Shown: positions 1-7,505, counted from the first letter of the stretch. The stretch: 8,837 nucleotides of DNA from Bacillota bacterium (GCA_012512055.1 JAAZEW010000028.1:1-8837), one strand, 5' to 3'. Notes: a model not told the origin generated them from the sequence alone. Program-made: numbers and translations.

Positions 1-51
1 AGTAGTTGCGAAAAGAGCCGCGCGGGTGGCGGACAGGCGCAAGGTTATAGG

Positions 52-122
52 AAACCTGTACATAGCTGGTGCCGAAGGGGGACCTGAACCGGGATGAGCG
101 TCTTGCTCACTAGAACCTGAAT
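52..122 (-). repeat. Decayed 3' fragment of tRNA-Leu (candidate distal att site)
   Basis: This stretch matches 7654-7725, the 3' part of the intact tRNA-Leu plus 15 downstream bases, in the same orientation. By eye there are five substitutions and one missing base over about 72 positions. It runs from the anticodon loop through the T arm, acceptor 3' strand and CCA. The substitutions spoil the T-arm stem, and no 5' half of a tRNA follows after 122, so it cannot make a functional tRNA. Its position and polarity are those expected for the far attachment site of an element inserted at the 3' end of the tRNA at 7669-7756. An alternative is a leftover of tRNA gene duplication. Confidence 0.85.
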
Positions 123-236
123 TTTGCCTTGGCTTCTCTGTTACGTCCTGCCACCTCCGCTGTGTCCTGTCTGGTAGGCATCATACAGGTGTCCCTTTGC
201 TCTCTCTTTTTGAGCACAAGAAATATTAGTTTAAAG
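123..236. other. Intergenic stretch, nothing recognised
   Basis: No convincing gene, terminator or clear -35/-10 pair is visible between the tRNA fragment and the first ribosome-binding-site-like sequence at 237-242. The promoter of the downstream cluster should lie here or within the operator array, but the best hexamers (for example TTGAGC at 210-215 and TATTAG at 224-229) are wrongly spaced. Confidence 0.5.
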
Positions 237-250
237 AAGGAGATCATGAT

Positions 251-268
251 ATGAATCACGAATATTAA
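251..268 (+). CDS. Possible five-codon leader ORF (MNHEY)
   Basis: An AAGGAG sequence at 237-242 lies 8 bases before an ATG at 251, an ideal spacing, but the frame closes after five codons (M-N-H-E-Y) with TAA at 266-268. The frame cannot extend into the regulator gene. It may be a translated leader peptide, the start of a gene lost when the operator repeats arose, or chance. The ribosome binding site is better than that of the regulator itself at 348. If it is real, transcription starts upstream of about 230 and the operator array lies inside the transcribed leader. Confidence 0.25.
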   Translation: MNHEY

Positions 269-306
269 CATTAACGTTAATGTGAACGTTAACCTTAACG
301 TTAATG
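268..306. promoter_or_regulatory. Triple LacI-type operator array, 12-bp period
   Basis: Three 12-base units lie head to tail: TTAACGTTAATG at 271-282, TGAACGTTAACC at 283-294 and TTAACGTTAATG at 295-306. Each is centred on AACGTT, and the first unit extends to a perfect 16-bp palindrome at 268-283. A fourth AT-only palindrome, AATATT at 261-266, keeps the same 12-bp phase. Palindromes with a central CG flanked by A/T-rich arms are typical of LacI-family operators such as those of CcpA, PurR and RbsR. The array ends 41 bases before a LacI-family gene, so autoregulation and control of the following cluster is the natural inference. Confidence 0.75.
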
Positions 307-347
307 CTAAGAGAACGGTAATGCTGAGAAGGGTGGGGCTCTGAAGT

Positions 348-1385
348 ATGAGAGTAACCATTGAGGATGTAGCGGCTAAGGCTAAGGTCTCGGTAAACAC
401 CGTATCCAGAGCTTTGAACCACAAGGATGGAGTCAGTGAAGCAACAAGAGCAAGAATCATCAAGATTGCCCGGGAAATGAATTACCGTCCGAATATCTTG
501 GCAAGGAGTATGCGTCAAGACAGATCGAATTTTATCGGCGTGTTGGTGCTTGATATCGGGAACTCGGTTTTTAATAGAATGATAAAAGGCATTGAAAAGG
601 AGCTTATGGGCACTCCGTTTAGCATAATAGTCGGCAACTCCGATGAAAATGTCGCGCGTGAACGCCACTATCTGGAGAGCATGTTATCCGCTAACTGCCG
701 GGGAATCATTATTAGCCATGTAGACAGTTCGGGATTGGAGTTCCTGAGAGAAGAAGGGGTCCCTTTTGTGGTGTTGGACCGCGATACCCAGAACTTCAAG
801 TGTGATCAGGTGTATGCGGACAATAACACTATGGGGTATAGAGCCACCAAGCACCTATTGGATCTGGGGCACCGCGATATTGTCTTCATCAGAAAAGAGT
901 CCAAATTCGATACCGACCACAAGAGGCGGGCTGACGGCTATCTGGAGGCCTTGAAAGAGCATGATTTGCTGAACTCGGCGCGGATTTATGATTGCATTGA
1001 TGCAGAGCAAGGTAAGAACACTGTCCAGGAGATTTGGGAAACGGGGGCTCAACCAACCGGTATAGTAATCGGGCAGCATTCCGTGGCTGAAGGGGTCATA
1101 GCAATGCTCAACCAGTTGAGGGTCGAGATCCCCGCTGAATTGTCAGTAGTCATCATCGGAGAACCAAGTTGGGCATCAATTCTAACGCCTAGCTTTACTA
1201 CGATAAGACGCCCCCTGGAGCTAATTGGTAGCAAAGCAGCTAAACTACTGCTGGATAGGACTCATGGAAAGGTAAAAGAGGATTGTGTCAGTCATGTGAT
1301 TCCTTCCAGTCTCGTGGTGCGGGAATCAACCGGACCTCCGCTTTCCGGCAAGATGCAGTCCGAGAGATCACAAGTTGCGAGGTAA
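348..1385 (+). CDS. LacI-family transcriptional repressor
   Basis: This 345-residue protein has the usual LacI-family layout and length. An N-terminal helix-turn-helix covers about residues 4-24 (IEDVAAKAKVSVNTVSRALN). A hinge helix at about 48-56 (PNILARSMR) carries the leucine that normally wedges into the central CG of the operator. A periplasmic-binding-protein-like effector domain covers about 60-330. The ATG at 348 is preferred because a stop lies in frame just upstream and the helix-turn-helix starts at once; its ribosome binding site (AGGGTGGGG, 330-336) is modest. The operator array at 268-306 probably is its own target. The stop lies 8 bases before the next start, suggesting translational coupling. 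The effector is unknown but, from the neighbours, is probably a sugar or sugar derivative. Confidence 0.95.
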   Translation: MRVTIEDVAAKAKVSVNTVSRALNHKDGVSEATRARIIKIAREMNYRPNILARSMRQDRSNFIGVLVLDIGNSVFNRMIKGIEKELMGTPFSIIVGNSDENVARERHYLESMLSANCRGIIISHVDSSGLEFLREEGVPFVVLDRDTQNFKCDQVYADNNTMGYRATKHLLDLGHRDIVFIRKESKFDTDHKRRADGYLEALKEHDLLNSARIYDCIDAEQGKNTVQEIWETGAQPTGIVIGQHSVAEGVIAMLNQLRVEIPAELSVVIIGEPSWASILTPSFTTIRRPLELIGSKAAKLLLDRTHGKVKEDCVSHVIPSSLVVRESTGPPLSGKMQSERSQVAR

Positions 1386-1393
1386 GAGTTGCG

Positions 1394-2287
1394 ATGAAAA
1401 TAAGCTGTTGTTGGATGTACGCAATTGGGACTTACGGTTTCCCGCCTAAGGTTCATGATATGCTGAAAGCCATCAAGGAGATGGCAGAGTTGGGGTTCAA
1501 TTACATAGAGCTTGAAGGGGTGGGATACGACAATCTAGGTTCCGTAATCGAAAACAAGGAACTGATAAAAGCAGAATGTGAAAAACAAGGAGTCGAGGTT
1601 GTCAATTTCGCACCCCTGATTCCGGAGATAATCAGCCTTGACAAAAACGAACGAAAGAAAGCGCTTCGCCATTTTGAAAAAGGAGTTGAGGCTGCTAAGT
1701 ACTTTGGCTCACCCAGAGTATGGATTGACAGTTACAACCCACCGCTACAGATGGTTGAAGGGAATATATACGTCGAAGATCTGACTTATGGAAAAACAAT
1801 ATGGGGCCGGGTTCCTAAAGGATTTTCTTGGCATAGATTCTGGGACCTGTTTGTGGGTGTAATCAAAGAGTGCAATGACATTTGCAAGCAAAATGAGATG
1901 GAGCTCTTAATTGAACCACGAGTTGGCGAAGTAACCGGCAATACAGAAGGATTATTGAGGCTATTCGATGCGGTTTCCGATGACAATCTAGGAGCGATTC
2001 TTGACACGGCCCACCAATATGCTCAAAAGGAAATTCTGCCCTTAAGCATTGCGAAGTTAGGCTCCAAAATCCGTTATGTACATGTAGCAGATAATGATGG
2101 CAGGGACAATCATCACTACGGCATAGGCAACGGAACTGTGGATTGGGAAGGCGTATTCCTTGCTTTGAAGGAGGAGGGATATCAAGGATTCTATGCAATC
2201 GATCTGGAGAAAGTCCCCAACCTTGGCGCTGAATTCATAAGGAACAAGCAGATTCTTGAGCAATTTGCCGAAAGATATGACCTATAA
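1394..2287 (+). CDS. TIM-barrel sugar isomerase/epimerase-like protein, copy A
   Basis: This 297-residue protein resembles the xylose-isomerase-like TIM-barrel superfamily (AP-endonuclease-2 fold), which includes sugar and inosose isomerases and epimerases. Likely metal and substrate residues are E174 in LLIEPRVGE, D204 and H207 in ILDTAHQYAQ, H230 in YVHVADNDG, and an acidic residue at D270 in YAIDLEK where relatives usually have Glu. The start at 1394 is chosen because homology with the downstream paralogue begins there (CCWxYAI..YGFPP) and a GAGGT ribosome binding site lies at 1379-1383. An upstream in-frame ATG at 1283 would add 37 residues that overlap the repressor gene and look unlike protein. 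No signal peptide, so cytoplasmic. The substrate cannot be read from sequence. Confidence 0.88.
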   Translation: MKISCCWMYAIGTYGFPPKVHDMLKAIKEMAELGFNYIELEGVGYDNLGSVIENKELIKAECEKQGVEVVNFAPLIPEIISLDKNERKKALRHFEKGVEAAKYFGSPRVWIDSYNPPLQMVEGNIYVEDLTYGKTIWGRVPKGFSWHRFWDLFVGVIKECNDICKQNEMELLIEPRVGEVTGNTEGLLRLFDAVSDDNLGAILDTAHQYAQKEILPLSIAKLGSKIRYVHVADNDGRDNHHYGIGNGTVDWEGVFLALKEEGYQGFYAIDLEKVPNLGAEFIRNKQILEQFAERYDL

Positions 2288-2338
2288 GATTTCAAACTTT
2301 GCGTAGTTGGTTCTTTCGAATTGTTGAGGAGTGATTTC

Positions 2339-3241
2339 ATGGAATTCTTGTGTTGTTGGCTCTATGCGATTGATAAATATGGCTTTCCTCCCAGCATTCC
2401 TAATACATTTACGGCACTTCGAGAAATTAAGAAATTAGGATTTGACTACGCGGAATTAGAAGGAGTGTCCGGCTCAAATCTGATCAGGGTACATGAAGCG
2501 CGCCATGAGATCAAAAAAGTTTTGGATGGCATTGATCTTCGCGTGGTTAATTTCGTGCCGGTCATTCCGGAATTGCGCGAGCTTGACGATGAGAAAAGGA
2601 ATTACGGACGCAGGATGTTCGAAAAAGGCTTGGAAGTCGCCAAAACAATTGGCGCGGAATTTGTCCAAATTGATAGTTTCCCTCCCTGTCTCGAGTGTCT
2701 GGACGGAGTGCAATATGATAGTGAGAATGTGACTAATTACGGCGCTAAATGGCGGTATCGACTGACACCTGAGTTTAGTTGGGATCATCAGTGGCGAGTC
2801 CTGGTGGAGAGCGTGAAATGGTGTGCACAAAAAGCTGAGGCTGTCGGCCTGAGGTTGATCATTGAACCTCGTGTCGGCGAGATCATCAGTAATACCGATG
2901 CCATGCTCCGTCTAATTGAGGCTGTGGATGAACCGAACGTAGGAGCTATTTTGGACACCGGCCACCAGTATGCTCAGAAAGAAATATTACCCCTGAGCAT
3001 AGCCAAGCTGGGAGACCGTTTGATGTACCTGCATCTTTCCGATAATGACGGCACGAGGAATGATCATTTTGTCCCCGGCCAAGGGACTATCGATTGGATT
3101 GGATTCTTTGAAGCACTGAAAATCATTAACTATCAAGGTTATGCCGGACTGGATATTGCCAGGACAAATGAGGAGTTGAGTATGTCTTACCTCAAAGCAA
3201 AGGATATTTTCGCCAAATATGCAAGTCAAGTAGGATTGTAG
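2339..3241 (+). CDS. TIM-barrel sugar isomerase/epimerase-like protein, copy B
   Basis: This 300-residue protein is a clear paralogue of the preceding gene and aligns along its full length with few gaps. Shared blocks are CCWxYAI..YGFPP near the N-terminus, IEPRVGE (E176), GAILDT.HQYAQKEILPLSIAKLG (D206, H209), H232 before SDNDG, G.GT.DW near 248-253, and an acidic D272 near the end. The middle (about 108-150) differs most and may set substrate preference. ATG 2339 is chosen because GAGGAG at 2326-2331 lies 7 bases before it; a TTG at 2321 would add six residues and overlap that site. A gap of 51 bases separates it from copy A with no visible promoter, so they are probably co-transcribed. Two such enzymes could catalyse successive isomerisation or epimerisation steps. 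Confidence 0.88.
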   Translation: MEFLCCWLYAIDKYGFPPSIPNTFTALREIKKLGFDYAELEGVSGSNLIRVHEARHEIKKVLDGIDLRVVNFVPVIPELRELDDEKRNYGRRMFEKGLEVAKTIGAEFVQIDSFPPCLECLDGVQYDSENVTNYGAKWRYRLTPEFSWDHQWRVLVESVKWCAQKAEAVGLRLIIEPRVGEIISNTDAMLRLIEAVDEPNVGAILDTGHQYAQKEILPLSIAKLGDRLMYLHLSDNDGTRNDHFVPGQGTIDWIGFFEALKIINYQGYAGLDIARTNEELSMSYLKAKDIFAKYASQVGL

Positions 3242-3336
3242 TGATAAGGATCACTTGCCAAGAAAAGAGGTGAAGTTAACAGTAGACTAATGGAAAATCT
3301 GCTCCGAGATAGAAGACTTATTAAGGAGGAAAGATC

Positions 3337-4611
3337 ATGTCGAAGAAAGTTAGCATGCTGTTAATTGTTGGCCTTCTCTTAGTTATGCTGAGTGTCAGTA
3401 CCGCGTCTTTTGCCGGTTCAAGAACGTTGAAAGTCACTGCTGAAGCCTGGTATTTTAACAAGTATGCAATGGAAGAAGCAGCAAAACGTTTCCAGGTCGA
3501 CCACCCGGAAGTCACCTTTGAATGGTCCAAAGCAGGCGATTTTGAAGTTGCTCCTTTAATGCTTGCCTGGTCCCGTGACCGCTATATTGCGGACATTGCG
3601 ATTGTGGCTACCCCCTCGGAAGCAGTTGCGTTTCAGGCTAAAGACTTACTCCTTAGTTTCGACGATGTGCTGGTAGGGAAGTATGCCAAGGAGAACTGGC
3701 TACAGGGTTTCCTTGATCAATGCACTATTGACGGCGAAGTATATGCGATTCCCACTGACGCTGAGATAATGACTCTGATCGGTAGGAAAGACTTTGCCAA
3801 AGAAGCAGGATTGACCGATACAAACGGAAACATTGTTGCCGCCAAGAACCTAGATGAGCTATATGACCATCTTCGGAAACTGACAATTAAAGATAGCAGC
3901 GGCAAGACCGCCCGCTACGGACTGACAGTGAACTGGAGCCCTGAGTACATGGTCTATGCTTACTTCTCAGGAGTCCAGGCCCTTCGTGGCACCATCTATG
4001 ACGAGAACGGCAATCTTGACTTTAGCTCAAAAGAAGCCCTGGCATTGCTGGAGTTCTGGCAGAACGGAGTTAAGGAAGGCTTGATTTCCACCAGCTCGTT
4101 AGTAGATCACAGCGGACCGCGTAACGACATGAAATCCGGTTTAGCCGCTATTCTCTGGGAGGATCACGCTCGGGTAATTGAAATCGGACAGGTGGTCGGA
4201 CAAGATAAGATGCAGATTGTGCCTATTCCCGGCGCACAGACCAATGGAACTGTCTGCTATACCATGAGCCTGATGATTCCGAAGAATGCTGAAAACCCTG
4301 AGTTAGCCAAGGCATTTGTGCTGGAACAGATGAATGCTGAGTGGTTTGCCCATGATTTGATGGACAGATGGGGCAAGTTGTTGGGACTGAAATCTAACAT
4401 CGAAGCTCGCAAAGATGAACCAATTTGGAAGACTGTATACGACCTGGCTGACAAATCAGTTGGACTTCCTAAGACTATTGATCATGCAAAGATGGTTGAT
4501 ATTATGACCGCTGAAATCCACAACATGTTGAAGATGCAACAGTCCCCAGAGGGAACCCTGGCCAATATCCAAAGACAGATTAAACCGCTGAACCTGAAGC
4601 CAATAAAGTAG
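3337..4611 (+). CDS. ABC transporter family 1 sugar-binding protein
   Basis: This 424-residue protein has the length and pattern of extracellular solute-binding proteins of the carbohydrate uptake class (SBP_bac_1). A Sec signal peptide is clear: KK at 3-4, a hydrophobic core at about 7-20, and likely cleavage after A26 (SFA-GS). No cysteine follows, so it is not a lipoprotein, unlike most binding proteins of monoderm Gram-positives; it would be free in a periplasm or held another way. The mature part opens with a strand typical of the family (TLKVTAEAWYF) and has the usual IDGEVYAIPT segment at about 128-137. The start is fixed by AAGGAGG at 3323-3329, 7 bases ahead. The ligand is probably a sugar or oligosaccharide delivered to the two downstream permeases. 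Confidence 0.93.
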   Translation: MSKKVSMLLIVGLLLVMLSVSTASFAGSRTLKVTAEAWYFNKYAMEEAAKRFQVDHPEVTFEWSKAGDFEVAPLMLAWSRDRYIADIAIVATPSEAVAFQAKDLLLSFDDVLVGKYAKENWLQGFLDQCTIDGEVYAIPTDAEIMTLIGRKDFAKEAGLTDTNGNIVAAKNLDELYDHLRKLTIKDSSGKTARYGLTVNWSPEYMVYAYFSGVQALRGTIYDENGNLDFSSKEALALLEFWQNGVKEGLISTSSLVDHSGPRNDMKSGLAAILWEDHARVIEIGQVVGQDKMQIVPIPGAQTNGTVCYTMSLMIPKNAENPELAKAFVLEQMNAEWFAHDLMDRWGKLLGLKSNIEARKDEPIWKTVYDLADKSVGLPKTIDHAKMVDIMTAEIHNMLKMQQSPEGTLANIQRQIKPLNLKPIK

Positions 4612-4650
4612 TAGCACCGGTTTTCCTAACTTGACACCCAAGGCCGGGAC

Positions 4651-4675
4651 GGGGGCTGTTCCAAATGCAGCCCCC
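4651..4675 (+). other. Intra-operon stem-loop after the binding-protein gene
   Basis: GGGGGCTG at 4651-4658 pairs perfectly with CAGCCCCC at 4668-4675 around a 9-base loop, a GC-rich 8-bp stem. No T-run follows, so it is probably not a full intrinsic terminator. It lies in the 97-base gap between the binding-protein gene and the first permease gene. Stem-loops at this point in sugar ABC operons commonly protect the upstream message or reduce read-through, giving more binding protein than permease. That role is inferred from position. Confidence 0.7.
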
Positions 4676-4708
4676 TGCTCCCCTGTAAAGCATTAAGGAG
4701 TGTAGGGT

Positions 4709-5605
4709 ATGGTAAGGCGAAACCCACTGAAACCTCGTGATATGGTTGTTTCTTGGCTGTTTGTATTACCTGCGGTTTTGTTTATGGCAGCCTTTTTACT
4801 TTATCCTTTACTATCAGCTCTCAGAATCAGTTTCTCGGAGTATAACTTTGTGTACTCAGAGAAACCGATCTTTAATGGGATAGACAATTATGTTCAGCTA
4901 TTTAACGATCCTCATTTCGTTGTCTCTCTCAAGAATACACTTTACTACACAGCAGTCTTCTTCCCGTTGTTCATGTTGGTTTCTCTCTGTCTGGCGCTAT
5001 TGCTGAATTCCAAGGTTAAGGGAACCGGTGTTTTTCAAACTTCGATCTTATTGCCGATAGTTGTTCCCCTTTCCTTAGCCGGAATTATGTTTACCTGGAT
5101 CTTTAGCCAGGATTTTGGGATTCTCAATTACCTGCTGGCGAATGTCCTTCATTTACCGCAACTACAGCATTTCTGGCTTGGCGACGTAAAGACCGCGATG
5201 AATTCCCTCGTCGCAGTCGGACTTTGGAAATACACCGGTTTTGGAATCATACTTTTCCTTTCCGGGCTAAAAGCAATCTCTCAGGATATTTATGAAGCAG
5301 CGAAAGTGGACGGAGTTAACGGCTGGCAAAATGTGTTCTATATTACTCTTCCTAATCTTAAAGGTTCCTTCTTGCTCGTGGGGATCTGGGGAATTATCCA
5401 GGCGATAAAAGTCTACGACCAAGTGGTGGTAATGACCAATGGGGGACCGGGCACCGCAACTTTAGTTCTTTATTTATACGCCTGGAAGAATGCTTTCAGC
5501 TTCTTCAACATGGGACTTGGAGAAGCAATCGCCTTCTTTACGGCAGCTTTGGCAATTATCATTTCTATTATCTTTAATCTTGTCCTCAGACCCGAGAAGA
5601 GGTGA
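4709..5605 (+). CDS. Sugar ABC transporter permease, MalF/UgpA type
   Basis: This 298-residue inner-membrane protein has about six transmembrane segments: near 14-36, 71-100, 111-132, 165-187, 219-240 and 270-293. The cytoplasmic EAA loop that docks on the ATPase is intact at about 196-215 (EAAKVDGVNGWQNVFYITLP), and the TNGGPGTAT segment typical of this family follows at 243-251. AAGGAG at 4695-4700 lies 8 bases before the ATG. It forms the transmembrane channel together with the product of the next gene, whose start is only 4 bases past this stop. No ATPase gene is present in the cluster, so the pair probably uses a shared MsiK/MalK-type ATPase encoded elsewhere. Confidence 0.94.
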   Translation: MVRRNPLKPRDMVVSWLFVLPAVLFMAAFLLYPLLSALRISFSEYNFVYSEKPIFNGIDNYVQLFNDPHFVVSLKNTLYYTAVFFPLFMLVSLCLALLLNSKVKGTGVFQTSILLPIVVPLSLAGIMFTWIFSQDFGILNYLLANVLHLPQLQHFWLGDVKTAMNSLVAVGLWKYTGFGIILFLSGLKAISQDIYEAAKVDGVNGWQNVFYITLPNLKGSFLLVGIWGIIQAIKVYDQVVVMTNGGPGTATLVLYLYAWKNAFSFFNMGLGEAIAFFTAALAIIISIIFNLVLRPEKR

Positions 5606-5609
5606 AATC

Positions 5610-6455
5610 ATGTTACAAAGATTGAGGAGCAAGTACGATCAGATTGCGGTATTTGCCATCGGTGTCTCCGTTTCTTTACTCGTCCTATCGCCGATGATCT
5701 GGATCATTCTAACCTCGTTTAAGGATGTTAAAGAGATCTACAGTATTCCCATGACAATCTGGCCTCGCAACTTCGTCTGGACTAACTATCTGGCTGTTGT
5801 TAAGGGGCTACCGGAATTCCCGATTTATTTCTTTAATACGCTCAAAGTAACTATCGGGACTTTGATACTGGTCTTACCCATGAGTGCAGCGGCCGGGTAT
5901 GCCTTAGCGCGTCGTGAATTTCCGGGAAAAGCGGCTATTAACGTGTTTATCATAGCCATACTGGCCATTCCATATTTGGTTTTTTTGATTCCCCTGTATA
6001 TAATTGAAGATACGCTGAATCTGCTGGATACTAATATGGGCTTAATCCTCCCGTATGCCGCTTTGAACTTGCCGTTAGGGATCCTAATAATGCAAGCTTC
6101 ATATCGGGAAATACCCGCAGAGCTAGAGGATTCGGCTCGCATTGATGGTGCGAATGCTTTTCAGACCTGGTTTCAAGTTATGACTCCATTAGTTGTGACC
6201 GGTTTAGCTGCAGTCACGATTTTCACCTTTGTGGCTGTCTGGGAGGAGTACATGTTTGCCAGAACTTTTATGATGAGCACTTCCGCCCAGACCCTGGCTG
6301 TGGGTTTGCCGTCATTGCGGGTGGAATCCAAATCGTGGGCCTATGGGACTCTAAGCGCGGCTTTGACCCTATCCCTGCTGCCCATAGGTGTGGTCTTTAT
6401 CGTACTGCGCAAATACTTCGTTGAAGGTGTATTGCGCGGGTCAATTAAGGGCTGA
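5610..6455 (+). CDS. Sugar ABC transporter permease, MalG/UgpE type
   Basis: This 281-residue protein is the second permease subunit. It has about six transmembrane segments, beginning near 12-35, 78-99 and 110-132 and ending near 248-268. A variant EAA loop is visible at about 171-193 (ELEDSARIDGANAFQTWFQV followed by MTP), which contacts the ATPase. The C-terminus ends in YFVEGVLRGSIKG, close to the usual ending of this subfamily. The start at 5610 is chosen because GAGGTG at 5599-5604 precedes it. The frame is open back to an ATG at 5490, but that extension overlaps the preceding gene and reads as its out-of-frame shadow. The 4-base gap to the first permease gene implies translational coupling and balanced subunit output. 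Confidence 0.94.
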   Translation: MLQRLRSKYDQIAVFAIGVSVSLLVLSPMIWIILTSFKDVKEIYSIPMTIWPRNFVWTNYLAVVKGLPEFPIYFFNTLKVTIGTLILVLPMSAAAGYALARREFPGKAAINVFIIAILAIPYLVFLIPLYIIEDTLNLLDTNMGLILPYAALNLPLGILIMQASYREIPAELEDSARIDGANAFQTWFQVMTPLVVTGLAAVTIFTFVAVWEEYMFARTFMMSTSAQTLAVGLPSLRVESKSWAYGTLSAALTLSLLPIGVVFIVLRKYFVEGVLRGSIKG

Positions 6456-6575
6456 TCCGATCTTGCTTCGTTCTTGGATCGAGACTCATCTTTCCAGTAA
6501 GCGGACATTCTTTAGCTAAGCTCATCTTAGCGAAGTAGTATGGTACTTTGAAAGCATGAACTCAGGAGCCGAACG

Positions 6576-7505
6576 ATGAATGTTTTTGTGTCAACGGTCG
6601 ATGTATTCTGGCGAGTATTAGTCGTCTTTTCATTGGCGCTCTTTGGTATTGCGGCAAGAAAATCCGGTGCCTTTAGAGAGGAAGCAAGACAGTCTTTGGC
6701 TGATATCATGCTCAATATCACGTTGCCTCCTCTCATTTTTGTCTCAATGACTCGTGACATCACCTGGGAGAGGTTGCTTTCAGGAGCCGTCTCCCCTTTC
6801 ATAGCCCTGGCGCTTGTCATGATCATGATGTTAGTCGCTGAAACTCTGGGGAGATTGATCAACATGGCACCTGGCAGGCGTGGGACTTTTTCCGTGTCTA
6901 CCTCCATGCCCAACACCGCTTTTATCGGTTTTCCTGTCATACTATCGGTCTTGGGTCAAGAAGGCTTAGCCTATGCAGTCTTATATGATGTCGGAATTAC
7001 CGTCGCCTTTTGCTCGATTGCCATTCTTGCGTTGAAAGGAGGGTTATCACAGAAGGGAAGCTGGAAATCGCTTATTAACCCTCCCTTGATAGCCACGGTA
7101 ATTGGGCTGCTTATGAATAAACTGGGGATTGTAATCCCTGACCTGGCCCTTGAACCTCTCAGAATAATGGGAAATGCTACTGTCCCGTTAGCTATGCTGT
7201 TAATGGGATACATGTTAGGCGATGTTAACTTCAGTCTCAAGGCGCTCAACGTCGAACTGGGATTGGTCTGTGCCTGCAAACTCATACTCTATCCTCTGTT
7301 GGCCCATCTTCTGATGTTGCCTTTCAACATAGATCCTCTGGTGCGAATGGTAGTCATTATGGAATCTGCGATGCCAAGCATGGCCAGTACTCCTGTACTA
7401 ATCCAGAAGTATGGCGGGGACAGCGAATTCGCTGTAACCGCATTGTTTGTAACGACGCTACTGAGTGTTGTCACGATTCCGATGATGATTGCTTTTCTCT
7501 TATGA
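6576..7505 (+). CDS. AEC-family (auxin efflux carrier-like) membrane transporter
   Basis: This 309-residue, very hydrophobic protein has about ten predicted membrane segments and the two-half architecture of the AEC family. Typical conserved pieces are LPPLIF near 50-55, NTAFIGFP at 113-120, the matching second-half stretch ATVPLAMLLMG at 201-211, and MESAMPSMASTPVL at 262-275. Known bacterial members move organic acids such as malate or malonate; the substrate here is unknown. CAGGAG at 6563-6568 sets the start. The gene is 120 bases after the permease gene. That gap has only a weak 6-bp hairpin (6515-6531) and no convincing promoter, so it may or may not share the transcript. An organic-acid carrier beside a sugar importer suggests product export or a second substrate, but this is inference. 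Confidence 0.9.
   Translation: MNVFVSTVDVFWRVLVVFSLALFGIAARKSGAFREEARQSLADIMLNITLPPLIFVSMTRDITWERLLSGAVSPFIALALVMIMMLVAETLGRLINMAPGRRGTFSVSTSMPNTAFIGFPVILSVLGQEGLAYAVLYDVGITVAFCSIAILALKGGLSQKGSWKSLINPPLIATVIGLLMNKLGIVIPDLALEPLRIMGNATVPLAMLLMGYMLGDVNFSLKALNVELGLVCACKLILYPLLAHLLMLPFNIDPLVRMVVIMESAMPSMASTPVLIQKYGGDSEFAVTALFVTTLLSVVTIPMMIAFLL

Noticed and set aside
231..668. Minus-strand ORF of 145 codons over the operator array and repressor start
   Set aside because: Its NVNVNINVNV-like tail is the operator repeat in translation, and the rest is antisense to the repressor.
1283..1393. Upstream extension of the first isomerase gene to an ATG at 1283
   Set aside because: It lies inside the repressor gene, and the added 37 residues do not match the paralogue. 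ATG 1394 has a ribosome binding site and begins the shared motif.
2321..2338. TTG start six codons upstream of the second isomerase
   Set aside because: The GAGGAG site lies inside this stretch and is correctly spaced for ATG 2339.
3290..3364. Small ORF of 24 codons starting ATGGAAAATCTG before the binding-protein gene
   Set aside because: The nearest ribosome-binding-like sequence is too far away, and the ORF runs over the real ribosome binding site and start at 3337.
5490..5609. Upstream extension of the MalG-type permease gene to 5490
   Set aside because: It overlaps the preceding permease gene out of frame; ATG 5610 with GAGGTG upstream gives a normal MalG-type N-terminus.
6456..6575. 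Terminator or separate promoter between the permease and AEC genes
   Set aside because: Only a 6-bp hairpin (6515-6531) without a T-run and a weak TAGTAT hexamer without a matching -35 are visible.
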